Positions 23,209 through 34,532 of a DNA stretch of 64,000 bases are shown here, piece by piece. The DNA is from Sparassis latifolia. Lineage: Eukaryota > Basidiomycota > Agaricomycetes > Polyporales > Sparassidaceae. The translations under genes and the position numbers were made by a program. How positions within the stretch are numbered: position 1 is the stretch's first letter; each line of letters opens with the position of its first letter. The notes under the pieces were generated by a model. The model made no database searches, was not told the origin of the DNA, and saw nothing but the letters and a program-made list of their open reading frames with translations. The stretch is from positions 1,674,001 to 1,738,000 of the forward strand of contig CM031563.1 of the NCBI GenBank assembly GCA_018466975.1, given 5' to 3'.

Positions 23209-24620
23209 TCAAAACTTGCCCGTGCCAATCTTAGCGACCAGCGACACACGCCGACGCCATGCGTCGGCGTCGGCGGCCTGCGCGGTATCCGCATGCGAGA
23301 GCCACCATTCCAGTCGCGTCTGCCACAGCTTCTGCGGGACACCCTCGGTGACGCTGTAGGTTACATATCAGACACCGACCGATGTGAGAGTGTAATGCGG
23401 AACACGTACATCCCGCGCTCCTCGAGTGCATCGCGAAGCTGTGCTTCCGTCAGCCAACGCCCCGAATCCTCACGCGTCAGGAGCGCATCATCCTCGGCGA
23501 TCGCTGCGAGATGTCTCTTCAGTCGGCGGAGGAGCAGGGGTGCGGGTCCCCACGTGGGCAGAGCCAACGAGCTGTGCACAAATTATCAGCTGCCTCCGTC
23601 CAACGAAGAAGGGATCATCACGCACCCATTGAAAGCTGCAAGGGCAGAGCTGTCTAGCAGGTTTTCTACCGAAATACTAGAATCGGCCTCGATACGCTGG
23701 CGGACCAGCTCGAATGTCCTCCGATCCTTGAGTGTATACTCCTTCTGCTTCAGGCGTCTCTTCGCATCGATACGATCCTTCTGGGACGGCAAGATGCAAG
23801 TGGAGGGTAAGATGAAAGGTGCGTAGAGCACAACGAGTGGGATGATTTCTTCTATTATGAGGATGATGAGGGCGAAGGGGATGAGTCTGGACAAACACAG
23901 GTCACATCGTACTCTCATTTGAACATGAAGGATAACGCACTTCAACAGGTCCTCCTTGTTTGTCCTGATGAACCTTGTCTCCCACCGCGTCAGCGGCCGT
24001 CCGCTCGCCTTAACCTGCTCCCGAATGGCCTTGGCCCGCCGGCGGTTGGACTCTATCAGCTTGAGCCCTCTCCAGTAGAATTTCTGGTCTGAGGTTCATT
24101 AGAGCCTTGGAGAAATGCAACGGACGACATACGAAGAACTCTTTCCCCTGATGTATGAGCCTCCTGATCATCCCCGCGCCTTCCGGGGGTGGTGCGAGAA
24201 TGCCGTGCTTCGATGCTTCTTCGAAGTCATGCTCCGTGACTTTGACGAACTTGGAGGTAGAGTCAGGCGAGGCAGAAGTAGACAAAGGTTCAGGATTGGC
24301 TTTTGCTGGGGCGGGTTTTGGGGACGCCGCGGTAGATTCGGTCGGTGTATGCGTCGCCTTCGAGACTTTTACGGGACCGGGCCTGAGTTCTATCTTCGGC
24401 CTTCGCGAAGGGGGATGACGGGGGGAATATGCTGTTTGGAGTCATTCTGTGCGGACTTCGTGGCTTGCGGAGGTGTCGCGGTGGTGTAGAGACGACCCGC
24501 AAACACATCGACACGAGACGACGGCTGCCAGTGCACTATGTCTGAACCAGAGACAAGCGGATAGCTCGCTGCCCGCAATCTGCGATTGAAAATGACCACA
24601 TTCCGATGTTGTCTCGCCAC
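23209..24620 (-). CDS. LETM1-domain mitochondrial membrane protein
   Basis: The likely start at 24620 gives a basic, Arg-rich N-terminus (MARQHRNVVIFNRRLRAAS) suited to mitochondrial import. A Pro/Ala/Ser-rich linker follows and the LETM1 region begins after HGILAPPPEGAGMIRRLIHQ. It has YWRGLKLIESNRRRAKAIRE-like basic residues, SGRPLTRWETRFIRTNKEDL, a single hydrophobic segment (LIPFALIILIIEEIIPLVVL) and YAPFILPSTCILPSQKD. The remainder is helical with the final exon ending VSLVAKIGTGKF at 23209. A clear intron (GTACGT...TACAG) splits the last part near 23415-23358. LETM1/Mdm38 proteins act at the inner membrane in K+/H+ balance and ribosome attachment; this belongs to the shorter LETM1-domain relatives. 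The splice joining the N-terminal exon near 24430 is unresolved. Confidence 0.75.
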
Positions 24621-25095
24621 GGAAAGACTGCACGGGGCGAATGATCAGCATCCACCGGAGTAGAAAAGTGGGGACGGATACCTTTCTACGAAGCCATTCC
24701 TCCCGAGCGAAGAAAGCATACAAGACGAGAATGAAAATGAAAAGTCAAAGACAATGTAGTGTGCTCGATGTGAGAGACGATAAGGGACGTCTGGCGGAAA
24801 TGAAGGAGAGGAAGAAGGCGACGCACAACGAAAGTTGCCGCCGCACGCGTTCTTCCGGCCAAGTTCAGCCACAAAATATGAGACCGTTACTCCAGGCGCC
24901 GACAAGGGGTGTATCTCTCCGCTATCCAATAGGCCTATATAATCTCCATCACTGCCATAGACGTGCGTATTTTCCTGCGCCGGGGCGAAGGAAAGCTGCT
25001 TCTCCGATGATTTCAGGGAACGTCTTTTGACGCGGTGGTACTTCGACAGAACTCCTCGGGTTTTTTACCAATTAACGTCTTACTTGACAAGGACG

Positions 25096-25945
25096 ATGTC
25101 CGGCGTGCATTCAGCGGTCGTGAAAGACTCAAACGGTCAAAGCCTGCTTCAGGTACTTCCCTCTCCGTTACCCTACCTATCTGGCTCTGCTGTTGTTTCC
25201 ACCTTGTCGACGTTGTATGGAGCGGAAAAGTCGTCCACTGCACAACTCTCTCAGACTGGTGTCATTGCGCTCCTACCCCCTTTATTGTCGACCAATACAC
25301 TCAATGTGGAAGCTCAAGATTACCTGACGGCACTGATGCTCAGTGCGAATGCCGCCGCCAATGCGCTCGCTTGTGGGAGCGTCCTCGCAGGGCAGACAAG
25401 CGAGACCGACGAATTCGGCGATCTGGCACTCTGGTTGGGAGAAGGACATTACGGGAAGGGACACGAGCGGGAGGTTCTCGAGGCGTTGGGATTGCATAGC
25501 GCTCTTGGGCCTCAAATCAAGGTATACCTGATCACTTATACCTTCCCCTCCACCTTGTGACAAATTGATGATTGACTGCCGTGCAATTTTTGAATTCGTG
25601 AAGATCGCTCCTGTGGAGATCCCAGCCGCTATGCATCTACCGTCGAATTTGACGGAGCTCGTTGCTCGCAGCAGCGAGGGAAAACGGCTGTCCAGTCTTC
25701 TCTCCCAACTGGATCATATCTACTCTTTCACCGTTCAGCCCATGCCTGCAGGTGGAGGATCTGTCGCACAGTTTCTGCTTGGTCACCGTAGCCATGAAGG
25801 ATTCCCGGCTGGGCAGGATTGGTTGGAATCGGAGTGTGGTCGTAGTCATGTATGTGCCTTGCACTCCTTAGTAGGACACGACTTGATGGCCCCCATGGCA
25901 GGGTTGTACCACAGGCTGACTATGGACATTCTGTTATCTAAATAA
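25096..25945 (+). CDS. conserved-looking protein of unknown function
   Basis: ATG at 25096 (MSGVHSAVVKDSNGQSLLQV), 476 bases from the divergent LETM1-like start. Exon 1 runs to 25521 where GTATAC begins an intron. Exon 2 appears to start near 25603 (IAPVEIPAAMHLPSNLTELV). The protein is rich in Ala/Leu/Ser with no membrane helix or catalytic motif that I recognise. The 3' end is uncertain: a GTATGT after ECGRSH (about 25850) could be a donor. A downstream fragment GRDAVFSKSYGRGYTLV (about 26410-26470) reads like a real protein terminus that may belong to this gene if a long insertion or intron separates them. Confidence 0.45.
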
Positions 25946-27387
25946 TATAATCTGCATGACATCACTGACATCCGTGTGGGCACCTCCCATTTTGTCGTCC
26001 AAGTCCTTCAACCATCAGCCCTTCACTGTGTGACAGACTGCCTTGCAGACTGCTGGAACTTAAACTGTTCACCATTCAATCTGTAGAATGAGTCTCTAGC
26101 ATAGTGTGCTGAGAACTTTGCAGCTGTTTCTAAAAATAAATAGCAGTGGAGACAGAAAAGGGAAAAGACTTTCTGTATGCCAGTGCACACATTGAATATC
26201 AACTGTGCATGATACTGATTTCAAGTGCATACTTACTGTTCACATGGAAGGAACTTATCCTGAATACAGCTTATGTGCTGCCAGACAAGTACACCAAAGA
26301 GCTAAAAGCTGGTCAGTGGAAAACTGAACCAAAACCACAGCACCCAGGATTCCCGCGTGGTCCCCCACCGTGGTACTAACTGGGCGGCACTCCGGTTAAC
26401 TGCGCAGATCGGACGGGATGCAGTGTTTTCGAAGTCCTATGGCCGTGGATACACCCTCGTATGTGGAGAAGACTTATAAAGTGTGGACAGAAAATCCCCT
26501 CGCATACTGCCAGTCCACGAGCACAACACGCTCAATCCACATTCAATCCTAGACGTTGTCAGCTGGAAAGGCTATCTGCTTTGCATTGGCCGCGGAGGGG
26601 AAAGCCGATGCCACAGATGACGTTGGCGACAGGGGAAGTGTCCTTTGCCGCCCGGGGGACTGGAGAGGGTGCTGGTCTGCGAGCGCGCTACTGCAAGCGC
26701 ACATGCACATTGCAGGCGACGCAGACGTTGATGCCGAAGTAGGATGCGCCACTGATGGCTGGAGCTCGAAGTCCGATAGCAGCGCCTTCAATGCCAATCG
26801 CCGGTGAATCGGAAATCTCGCTGAGAGGATCTGGCAGTTTGGCAGAAGGTGACCGCTTCGGTCTTCGGTCAACCTCTGTAGTGCCTTGTGGACCGGTCCC
26901 GCTAGCCGGAATAATCGCGATGGGCCTTTGAGCACAGCAAGGTGACACAGTTTGGCATCGGTAATGTTCGCAGATCGTATAAATGGTCGTCAGAGAGTTG
27001 AGCTGTGTATCTATGCTTGATGAAGCCAATCAGAGAGGGATTGTTCTCCAATGACTACACGCAACGCACTTCGGGTCACACTTGGGCCTCATCGAGGAAC
27101 TCAGACTGCAAAATATTTAGGATATCATCCATCAGGACCAAGTCGTGTAGTGAAATACGGTATGCACTGGTACAAAAGTTCGAGGTTCAAACAGGAGTAC
27201 GAGTCACCATGTGCAACGCCGATGGGAAGCGCCAGGCATCCGTCCTGGACAGCGCGGTGCTGCCATTTTCGTGTGCTGTGTGCTCAGGCCAGCGCGGCAC
27301 GGTAGGCTCACATCAGCAGCAGTAGCACTCGTGGGCATCTGGCGGTAGGCCATGCACACAGTTCCGGGTTTGCGCCTGTCACCGGTG
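25946..27387. other. intergenic, only short unassigned open frames
   Basis: Contains a low-GC segment (25950-26330) and GC-richer open frames on both strands at 26549-27029. None matches a family I know. The plus-strand fragment near 26400-26475 is discussed with the gene at 25096. Confidence 0.35.
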
Positions 27388-28494
27388 TCACCGCTGCAGG
27401 CAGGTAGCGTGTCGGGCCTCCCAGCCGAACGCGCCGTCGCCCATCTTCGTCCACACACGGCCGACGGGCGGTACGTACGCTTCGACGGACAGGATACGGT
27501 CGCAAACCGCGCACCGTTGCACGAAGAGTTCCTCGTATGAGCATAATAGGTTCTAAAACATGATTTTTAAGTTCAAATATGCTCTCGACGCTGGAGTAGA
27601 GATGCCTACCAGAACTGCGCGGAGAGAAGTTTGTGGTTGCGACTGTATCATTTTCGCGATCTGCTGGGACAAATTTTGATATACGAGGTATTGGGATTGT
27701 GAATGCGGCGGTTCCTACATGCAGGACGAACGGTGAGGACATCATGCGCCGACAAAACGAAGAACCCTAAACACCTGTTCACGTGGGCCAAATGCTGTAG
27801 CACATTCAACATCTAACGGCGCGCCAGTAGCAGATTCACCCAGCGTCAGGAACACGGTGACCACGTCCCTGATCATGCAGCGCAGGACGACCGGACACGC
27901 AAGTGGTCGATTCCGCGAGGGCGAGTAGACGTGCACTTTGACCGCGTGATCGGTCCCATTGTACTCCCGTATAAACACAGGGAGTGTGCCCAGCCGAACA
28001 GGGGGAAGCTCTTGATCAATTTCCGGAAACGACGAGGAGCTCTTCGGCTCGAAAGGACGGTAAGGCTGCGGAGATTCTGGAGATGGTGGACGTCTGATTT
28101 ACGGGAAGTTGAGACACGGCGGGTTCATCTCAGCAGGAGACAAGGCTGTGAATGACGCTTACTTGCGTTTCTGTGTCTCCCGCCGCACAGGTGAGTTGAT
28201 ATCGCTCTTGTCCTTCTGCTCGCTGTCCCGCGCAGCCGCCAAAGCTTCCTGAACAGGCTGTGACAGAAGCGTTTCCGATACTTCCTTCAAGACTTGGAAT
28301 TCATGTTGCAAAGGAGGTGATGGGGCCACTGTATGTATGCTACCAGCGCCCGGTGGGCGTACGAGGACCGCAGGAATCTGGCGAAGGGCCCGTAAACGGG
28401 CACTAAATTCTGTGAGAGTCTTGAGTTTGTCCTGCAGTGCATTTACGTCTGTGGGTACAGGAAGTGTGGAATGATTTTCGACTGTTGCCGACAT
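27388..28494 (-). CDS. MED27: Mediator complex subunit 27 (fungal Med27-like)
   Basis: ATG at 28494 (MSATVENHSTLPVPTDVNAL) begins a helical N-terminus (LQDKLKTLTEFSARLRALRQ). An intron (cgcaa|GTAAGC to AATCAG) near 28160-28097 leads to a Pro-rich linker. A core follows (LPVFIREYNGTDHAVKVHVY, VVLRCMIRDVVTVFLTLGES). Two further introns precede the C-terminal zinc-binding tail: VQRCAVCDRILSVEAYVPPV, then W, then ARHATCLQR, i.e. CxxC plus HxxC, as in Med27. The subunit belongs to the Mediator tail/upper region, bridging activators and RNA polymerase II in the nucleus. The identification rests on the C-terminal Cys/His pattern and overall size of about 290 residues. Confidence 0.75.
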
Positions 28495-30157
28495 GTTGTT
28501 GAGTGCAAGAATTAAGCGTGACGCGCATGGATGTGACATATGGCGCTGAAGCCACGTGACATCGGGGGAATCCCAATGCCCGAGGCCGCCTGCCGGGCCT
28601 TAATACACAGGCAGGCCACGCTATCAAACACAAGATAACCCGTGCCACTTTAACTTGTGTTGAATACAGTAGAGCCCGTGGTCGAAATCTGGCAGGTTGA
28701 CCTCAGCCTATTTTCCACCGGCTTCAGCGAGGGGCATCTTGCGTTGCGCCTGGGTTCAAGAGTGTTATCAGGTCACGTGCATCTGAGATGGTGCGATAGC
28801 TTCCTGTTAGGTCTCTTAATTTTGGCTTGGGTATCTGATAACTGGCGGTAATGTGGAATATATACTATATTTCAATGCTACCGACAGTGCACAAGACGGA
28901 CACGAGGAAGAGGGTGTGCAGCCTCACAGCAAGCCTGTCAGATATAAGCAAAAGACATCAACGGGCTGCCAGCTGTCTCGCCACTCAGCGACATCACTAC
29001 GCCGGGATTCTGTCATCGCCGCACCCACTTCTTGACGGCCACCCGATACCGTACATCCCGCTTGACTCGTGCGATGTCACCAATGCACCCGCAGATCACG
29101 CTGACCTTTCTGAGCTTCGAGCGGTCGAAATGCGGAAGGGTCCGGGTGAGTGCAGAGCTTGCGAGCTCCATAAAGGATCACCGCCGTCAAAGATCAACAT
29201 GCTAGTAATGATATCCACAGGTATTAGTTTATTTAACCGAGCTACACTCGCGCACCTTAAATGTTGTAAAAATCAATGCCGCCGAACCCCCAAAATCCAC
29301 CTGTTGACAAAGCCCTGCTGAGAAAGTGGAAGTCAGTAACGGACAGGCTCTTGATCTGAGTACAGATCAAGGTACTGGTACATGCACCAGGCGACATATT
29401 TGTCACAAAGGAAACTTTGAATAAATCAGAAAGCCCGGCATGATGGGTGCACAAGTCCTCAACGGACTGCAGAGGGGAACATTGAAGAAGGTTGAACGTT
29501 GGAGTTCGTTCGCAACTGATACGCGAAATCAACGAGTTCGTGTATCACATGACCACGAGTTCGTGCTTCGGGAGACTCGGAAGTGCAGGAGACATGAGCC
29601 TGAGGCTGACCCTGGCGCAGGTTCACCCAGGGTGGAACCACGGGCCAAGCCAGACTCAAGCGTACTATTTTGCGTTCAAGTCGTCCTCAGGTCCAACCTA
29701 GCACATCCGTGCACTCCACCACAACTTCACAGCAGCCGGGCCAACCGGAGTGCATCTGAACATCTGGCTGTGTACACTCAACGCTCGACATTGATCGGAC
29801 TTCTGGTATTTTTTTGCGTTGCATCATTGTACCGCACAATATCTATGAACATAATCTGCACACAAGTTCAGCAGTATAGCCCGCCGGTCGCTAGGACACA
29901 GTCGTTGAGCTGCATTCATTTTTCGAGGTGCGTGCATCCCTCGTCCGCACGTCGGGCAAACTTGAAGCACCGGATTATCTCTGGTCGCTTCTCGAAGTGA
30001 AATCTGCTCTAGCTATCTGATCGGGTGCAAAGTTTCGTCGGACACTGTCTGAGCGTGTCTGGTTGAACGTCAGGCCTTCAAGATCCCAGGTCCGATGTGT
30101 TCGTGGACAAGGACGGCAACATTGCAGCTTCAAGTGAACGACCCGGCCCACTGCTTA
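28495..30157. other. gene-poor stretch
   Basis: Several open frames of 60-190 codons (for example plus strand 29440-30000) lack any recognisable domain or codon pattern. I take them as non-coding. No RNA gene is recognised. Confidence 0.35.
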
Positions 30158-30518
30158 CAGCGTGTTGCATAATTGCGTGAAACTTGGGATTTTTGTGCGC
30201 TATTTGTCTTGCGCAAACAAAGCCATAAGGGGAAGGTCGGGGTTGCATCGGGCAGTATGCCCAAAATTCTACCACTTACATCTTGGTTTACAGGACCCCA
30301 TTTAAGAGAAGGAAAGCATATAGAAGCACTTTGGAACACGTATCCAGTGCATTAGAAAACTTTGTAAGCCACCAAGTGGCACGAATGACGAATGCAGGGC
30401 AGAGTGTCGGAAGCCGTGATTTGTTGGCATCCACCCGACCTACCGGATATGGGTTTGTTTGCCCCGGCCAAATAAGCCAGAGAAACCCCGGGGTTTCACG
30501 CAATTATGCAACACTCTG
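30158..30518. mobile_element. 361-base TA-flanked MITE
   Basis: The left end 30158 (cagcgtgttgcataattgcg, then tgaaac) and the right end 30518 (inverse, with cagagtgttgcataattgcg) are inverted repeats. They are near-perfect over 25 bases and diverge gradually to about 75 bases (gcaaacaaa pairs with tttgtttgc). TA lies on both sides (30156-30157, 30519-30520). There is no coding capacity. The target and size fit a Tc1/mariner-type MITE; the termini differ from the one at 8417. Confidence 0.85.
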
Positions 30519-30520
30519 TA

Positions 30521-31783
30521 GGGTCTGACTCAGTCGTCGTGAAACGTTGACCTCCCTTCCGGTTGATGTGTGTTGCGAGCAGGGGTGTCAGCTCAATTCG
30601 TAACAGCTTCGACTGGTTGAGAACAATAGCCAACCGTACGTCAGCTTATAGAGTGCATCTTGGAGATTTTGTTGACCCTACATGTGCAGTTTGCGCAAAC
30701 ATTCCAAGGGTGCATCGACTTGTAACGACCGTAACTGCAACACATAATCGCGCCTAGAATTCCCATAGAGGTGCAAATATGTATGTACGGCAGTGTACTT
30801 GACGGTCCGAAGGCTCTGTTGTTCTGTCAAATTTCTTCCGACAAACGGAAGCTTACTCCTGAGGATAAACTCGATCTACTAGCTCCCATTGGCCCTCCGG
30901 ACCTCGGCGATGTTCCTGTGTTCCGTTGTTCTGATCAGCGTTGCATCTCGAAACGCGGTGTCCTGTCCAGCAGATCCTATGCTTATCGGAAGCTTCCACT
31001 GTTTCCCTGAGTCGCGTTAATCCTCGATGGAGGCTGCGATACCGTACGCGTACCATTTTCTGCATGTGTCGGTGACTGTCCGTCGATATTTTGGAGACCA
31101 AGGTCTGAAAATGATTGCTTTCCTTCCTATCGGCAGCGCTGGCCTGTCGTCGTGGTATTCAGGTGGCCAGGCCAGCGCACTCGGTTGAAACTTGTGGAGA
31201 CCGGAGAATCAGACAGGCCGTGCGCACGTGGACCAACAACCGAAATCTCTCCATCTGCAGTGCCCATCCGCATCACCACGAGGCTATCTTCCAGTTACAA
31301 GGTGATGCGACTCATCGATTGCGCACATGGTATACACGTTCGACACGTGGTCAAGGCAATCCGCTTGTCGCATGTGGAAGAACTGCGATGATTTACACCA
31401 GGGAAGGCAAAGGTTCAACGCGCACTACGCCAGGCGGCTGACCAAATATGGACAAGGATAAAAGTCACTATCTCGATAGGCGATCGGGCGGGCCGCCGCG
31501 ATCTACTTGCCGATGTTGGAGGTGCTCTAAACCTGTTCGGTGGAGAGACAACAAATCTTGCTCGGTCGCTCCCCGAACTTTGTCTCCTTGGATCTATATC
31601 TACCGCGTCTCCTTGTCGCTCTTTCTCTTGAATTCTCATATAGCATTTGATCGGCTTCTCTGTAGCATAAACACCTTTTGTTAGCCGCTCCAGCCTCTCC
31701 CTCAAACCACCGTCTGTGGCCCCGGGCGTCCCAGTGCCTTGTGCTCACTCCTCAGGTCTTTTCATTCCACAGTACCCGTGACA
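30521..31783. other. upstream region of the Medusa-like gene, no gene seen
   Basis: A long 1.2-kb leader/promoter space, with only short unassigned frames. Long upstream regions are common for fungal developmental regulators, but I can point to no specific site. Confidence 0.3.
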
Positions 31784-33751
31784 ATGACGGTTGATGTGGG
31801 TACCCTGCTCGTTGACCCTTATTCCTCCGCTTGGCCCAGTCATCCTGTTGCCTTCGGATCGCAATGTACAGCGACGCAGATCGCGTCCACTTCGTTCTAT
31901 AGCAGTCATCGCATGCTGTCTGCTGTCCAGTCACGTAAGTGTATCGTTACCTTACCGGATGTAGTCCTGATCAACGCCCTCCTTGTAAAAGACTCATCTC
32001 CGGCCGACTTCAGTACACTTCCTGGCCAGATGTCCGTCGTCTCTGTCATGGGATTGTTCCGGATCTTTGGATGTCACCCATTAGAGGGTGTACCTGGCAC
32101 CACCGTTACTGTATCGCTTAATCTGTCGACCAAGACGTGTAACGCGATCTTCTTGCGTTTAGTCGTCGGACGGAAGGCTCTGAGTACGTCTGTCCGGCAC
32201 CTGCCCGATGACCGCTTCGGAGCGTGGGAGTTGCAGTCGACCATCCCACAAGATGAAGTGTCAGTTCTAACCACGGTCCCTCTCTCCGTGCAAGTGTTGG
32301 ATAGCGCGAACCAGGTGTTGGACTCCGTGACGTTCGGCAGTTTCACGTATCTCCCTTCTAGTGCGTTTCGTTCTCTTGTGACCGTGTTGATAGCTCGCTC
32401 ACCTCGACTGCAGCGTCAGGAGGCCAGTCTGTAGCGCCCGTCAAGCACGAAACCGCTGAATATACGCTTAACTCCAATGCACCCTGATGATACGCCCGAT
32501 CTGTCAGCATGGCTGATTCTGCTACCCATGCGACCGTATTGGTCCCCTCGCACTACCCCCGCACGTCTCTCGTACGTCCAGCAGTAGCCGATCGCGGGAG
32601 ACTAAGCGTGGGCAGTCAAGTCGGCAAACAAGGAAACACCTGAACCAGGGTCGGCGTCTCCGCTTCAGCGACGACGCTTCCAGCTCTGAGCGCGCCCACC
32701 TCGAGATTTTGACTCCGTTTGATAGCATGTGCAAGGACTGGGATGAGGAGGAGCTACGTAGCAGTCGTCGTCTCGTCCGGTTCACGCGCGTGCAGGAAGG
32801 ATTCACGATCAAGGTCTCCTGCGAGCGTGTCAGGATCAAAGAGTATACCGAGGGCGATGTCGTGATTTCCTGCATCTACCGCGCCGAAACCGACCACTGC
32901 TTCGTGACGTCGGTTGACATCATCTACCTGCTGGAGCACCTGGTGGGGGAGGAGTTTGATATCGAGGAGAAAAACAGGATCCGGCGCAACCTGGAGGGCT
33001 TTCGGCCTCAGACCATCTCGAAGAATAGGGTTGAGTCGAACGATTTTTTCACCCAGATCATGGGCTTCCCGCCACCGAAACCGCGCAATATCGAGAAGGA
33101 TCTCAAGGTGTTCGAGTGGAAGATCTTATCGCAAGCATTGGTCAAGATCATCGCAAAATATGTGAGCAACTCTGAAGTGACACTACTTCCAGGACTGATT
33201 GCAATTATTTCCAGTCGCTCTCCGCGCCGGTTTCGGAGCACGCTGGTGGTCGCATTTCTATGGCTCCAGAGAAGAGGACACCGTCAAGCCGGTCGTCGTT
33301 GAGGTCGCCGCCTTTGCCCGATCCAACGTATTCTCGAGACTCAAATGACCTCATGTTGCCTAATGCCCTGGGGAGCAGCTCGTATATATCCGCGCCAGAA
33401 AGTGACGATGCAGCTTCCGCGACTTCACACCACGATCACGCCGTGCCCTTCACCAACTCGGGTGAGAGCCCAGGATTGTGCAGTACACCCCACGTAGGAT
33501 CGCCGTCGAGCATGTTCTCAAGCTCATCCCATTCTCCTGCGGTATTGTGCGACCCTGCATGCAAACCGACCTTCGTCATCAACTCTCAGAGTGGGTTGTG
33601 CCAGGCCGTCATCGTTTCCTCTGACGCACTTTCGCTCACGGGCAACCCGTATTCGTCGGAAGGCTTCCAGCTCCACAACAATATTTCGGCGTTCGACTCC
33701 TTGGAGTTCCAATATTTTGGCGAGCACAAACTGGCTGACCCATATTATTAG
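31784..33751 (+). CDS. Medusa (MedA)-like developmental transcription regulator
   Basis: ATG at 31784 (MTVDVGTLLVDPYSSAWPSH). A middle segment resembles an IPT/TIG-like fold (HPLEGVPGTTVTVSLN, IFLRLVVGRKALSTSVRHLP). After splicing comes the strongly conserved block typical of MedA relatives (DUF7082-type): FTRVQEGFTIKVSCERVRIK, LLEHLVGEEFDIEEKNRIRR, NLEGFRPQTISKN, IMGFPPPKPRNIEKDLKVFE. The C-terminus is Ser/Pro-rich, from about 33260 to the stop at 33751. In ascomycetes MedA controls conidiation and adhesion; in basidiomycetes the role is less clear. Exon joins near 32435-32520 and 33160-33215 are approximate. The frame otherwise looks intact. It converges on the DOCK gene. Confidence 0.7.
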
Positions 33752-33789
33752 CACTTCTGCCTCTCATGCTCCTCCGTGTGTATCCTTAG

Positions 33790-34310
33790 CTAGCTCAGTG
33801 CGAGCCGGTTGTCGTGCCCAGATGTAGAGCTAGAATATTTAGCATCCCCCTGTCTTATATTGTGGTTGTTGTCCTGTAGGTACAATACAGTCGTCTGACT
33901 CCCCAGTATGTTATTTGTGGAAATATAATTCGCCATCTACGATAGTATTAATATTTGCATTTGACCAGACGCCTCAATGGACAGGACAGTGTATTGGATG
34001 AACGTCCCGCCTACCGAGTAGTGGACAATCACGAAGTAGTTACTGTACATGCAGCAAGGGCCCTTACTGTCTTGGACAATCGATTGGACGTCATGTGGTG
34101 CTTTGAAGCACGCAAATCCCTCATCCTGATCTCGCGTTACTGTGCGTGTAGTTCACTGCGAGTTGGATGCGGTCCCCAAATGTAGTGCTTGGTACATATC
34201 CATCGTCTTTCGCAACCATCTTGTCTTGCTCTGCACTGTCGTCTCAACCCCACCACGTTATTCGGGAAAATGTATATTCACGATTTACGATAGTTTTTGC
34301 GCTCGTCCGG
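33790..34310. repeat. degenerate tandem duplication of the region behind the Medusa-like gene
   Basis: Segments around 33790-33950 and 34150-34300 align in the same order over several blocks (gcgag..ggatg/ggttg, ccca[a/g]atgtag, gtcgtct, ttatt.g.gaaaatat, attcgc/attcac, atttacgatagt). They are about 360 bases apart and clearly diverged. Confidence 0.5.
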
Positions 34311-34532
34311 ATGTTCTCATGAACATAGTACCATACAACCCCAGGCACCTGTTGCACGAACTCTCCGTCATCCGTGAAGTAGTGTACTAGAAATAGCCAA
34401 AATTAATACAACATTATGAAGATGCTCCAGATACAGATCGTCCAAGTCGAATAGCCAAAGATCGAAAGCAAGGAGGGCAGTGAGATAATTCGAAATAAAG
34501 TGAGAGGGCGGGAAAGCCGACGAATATCAACA

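Noticed and set aside
29440..30000. 186-codon open frame on the plus strand
   Set aside because: No domain, poor codon pattern, and several competing frames of similar length.
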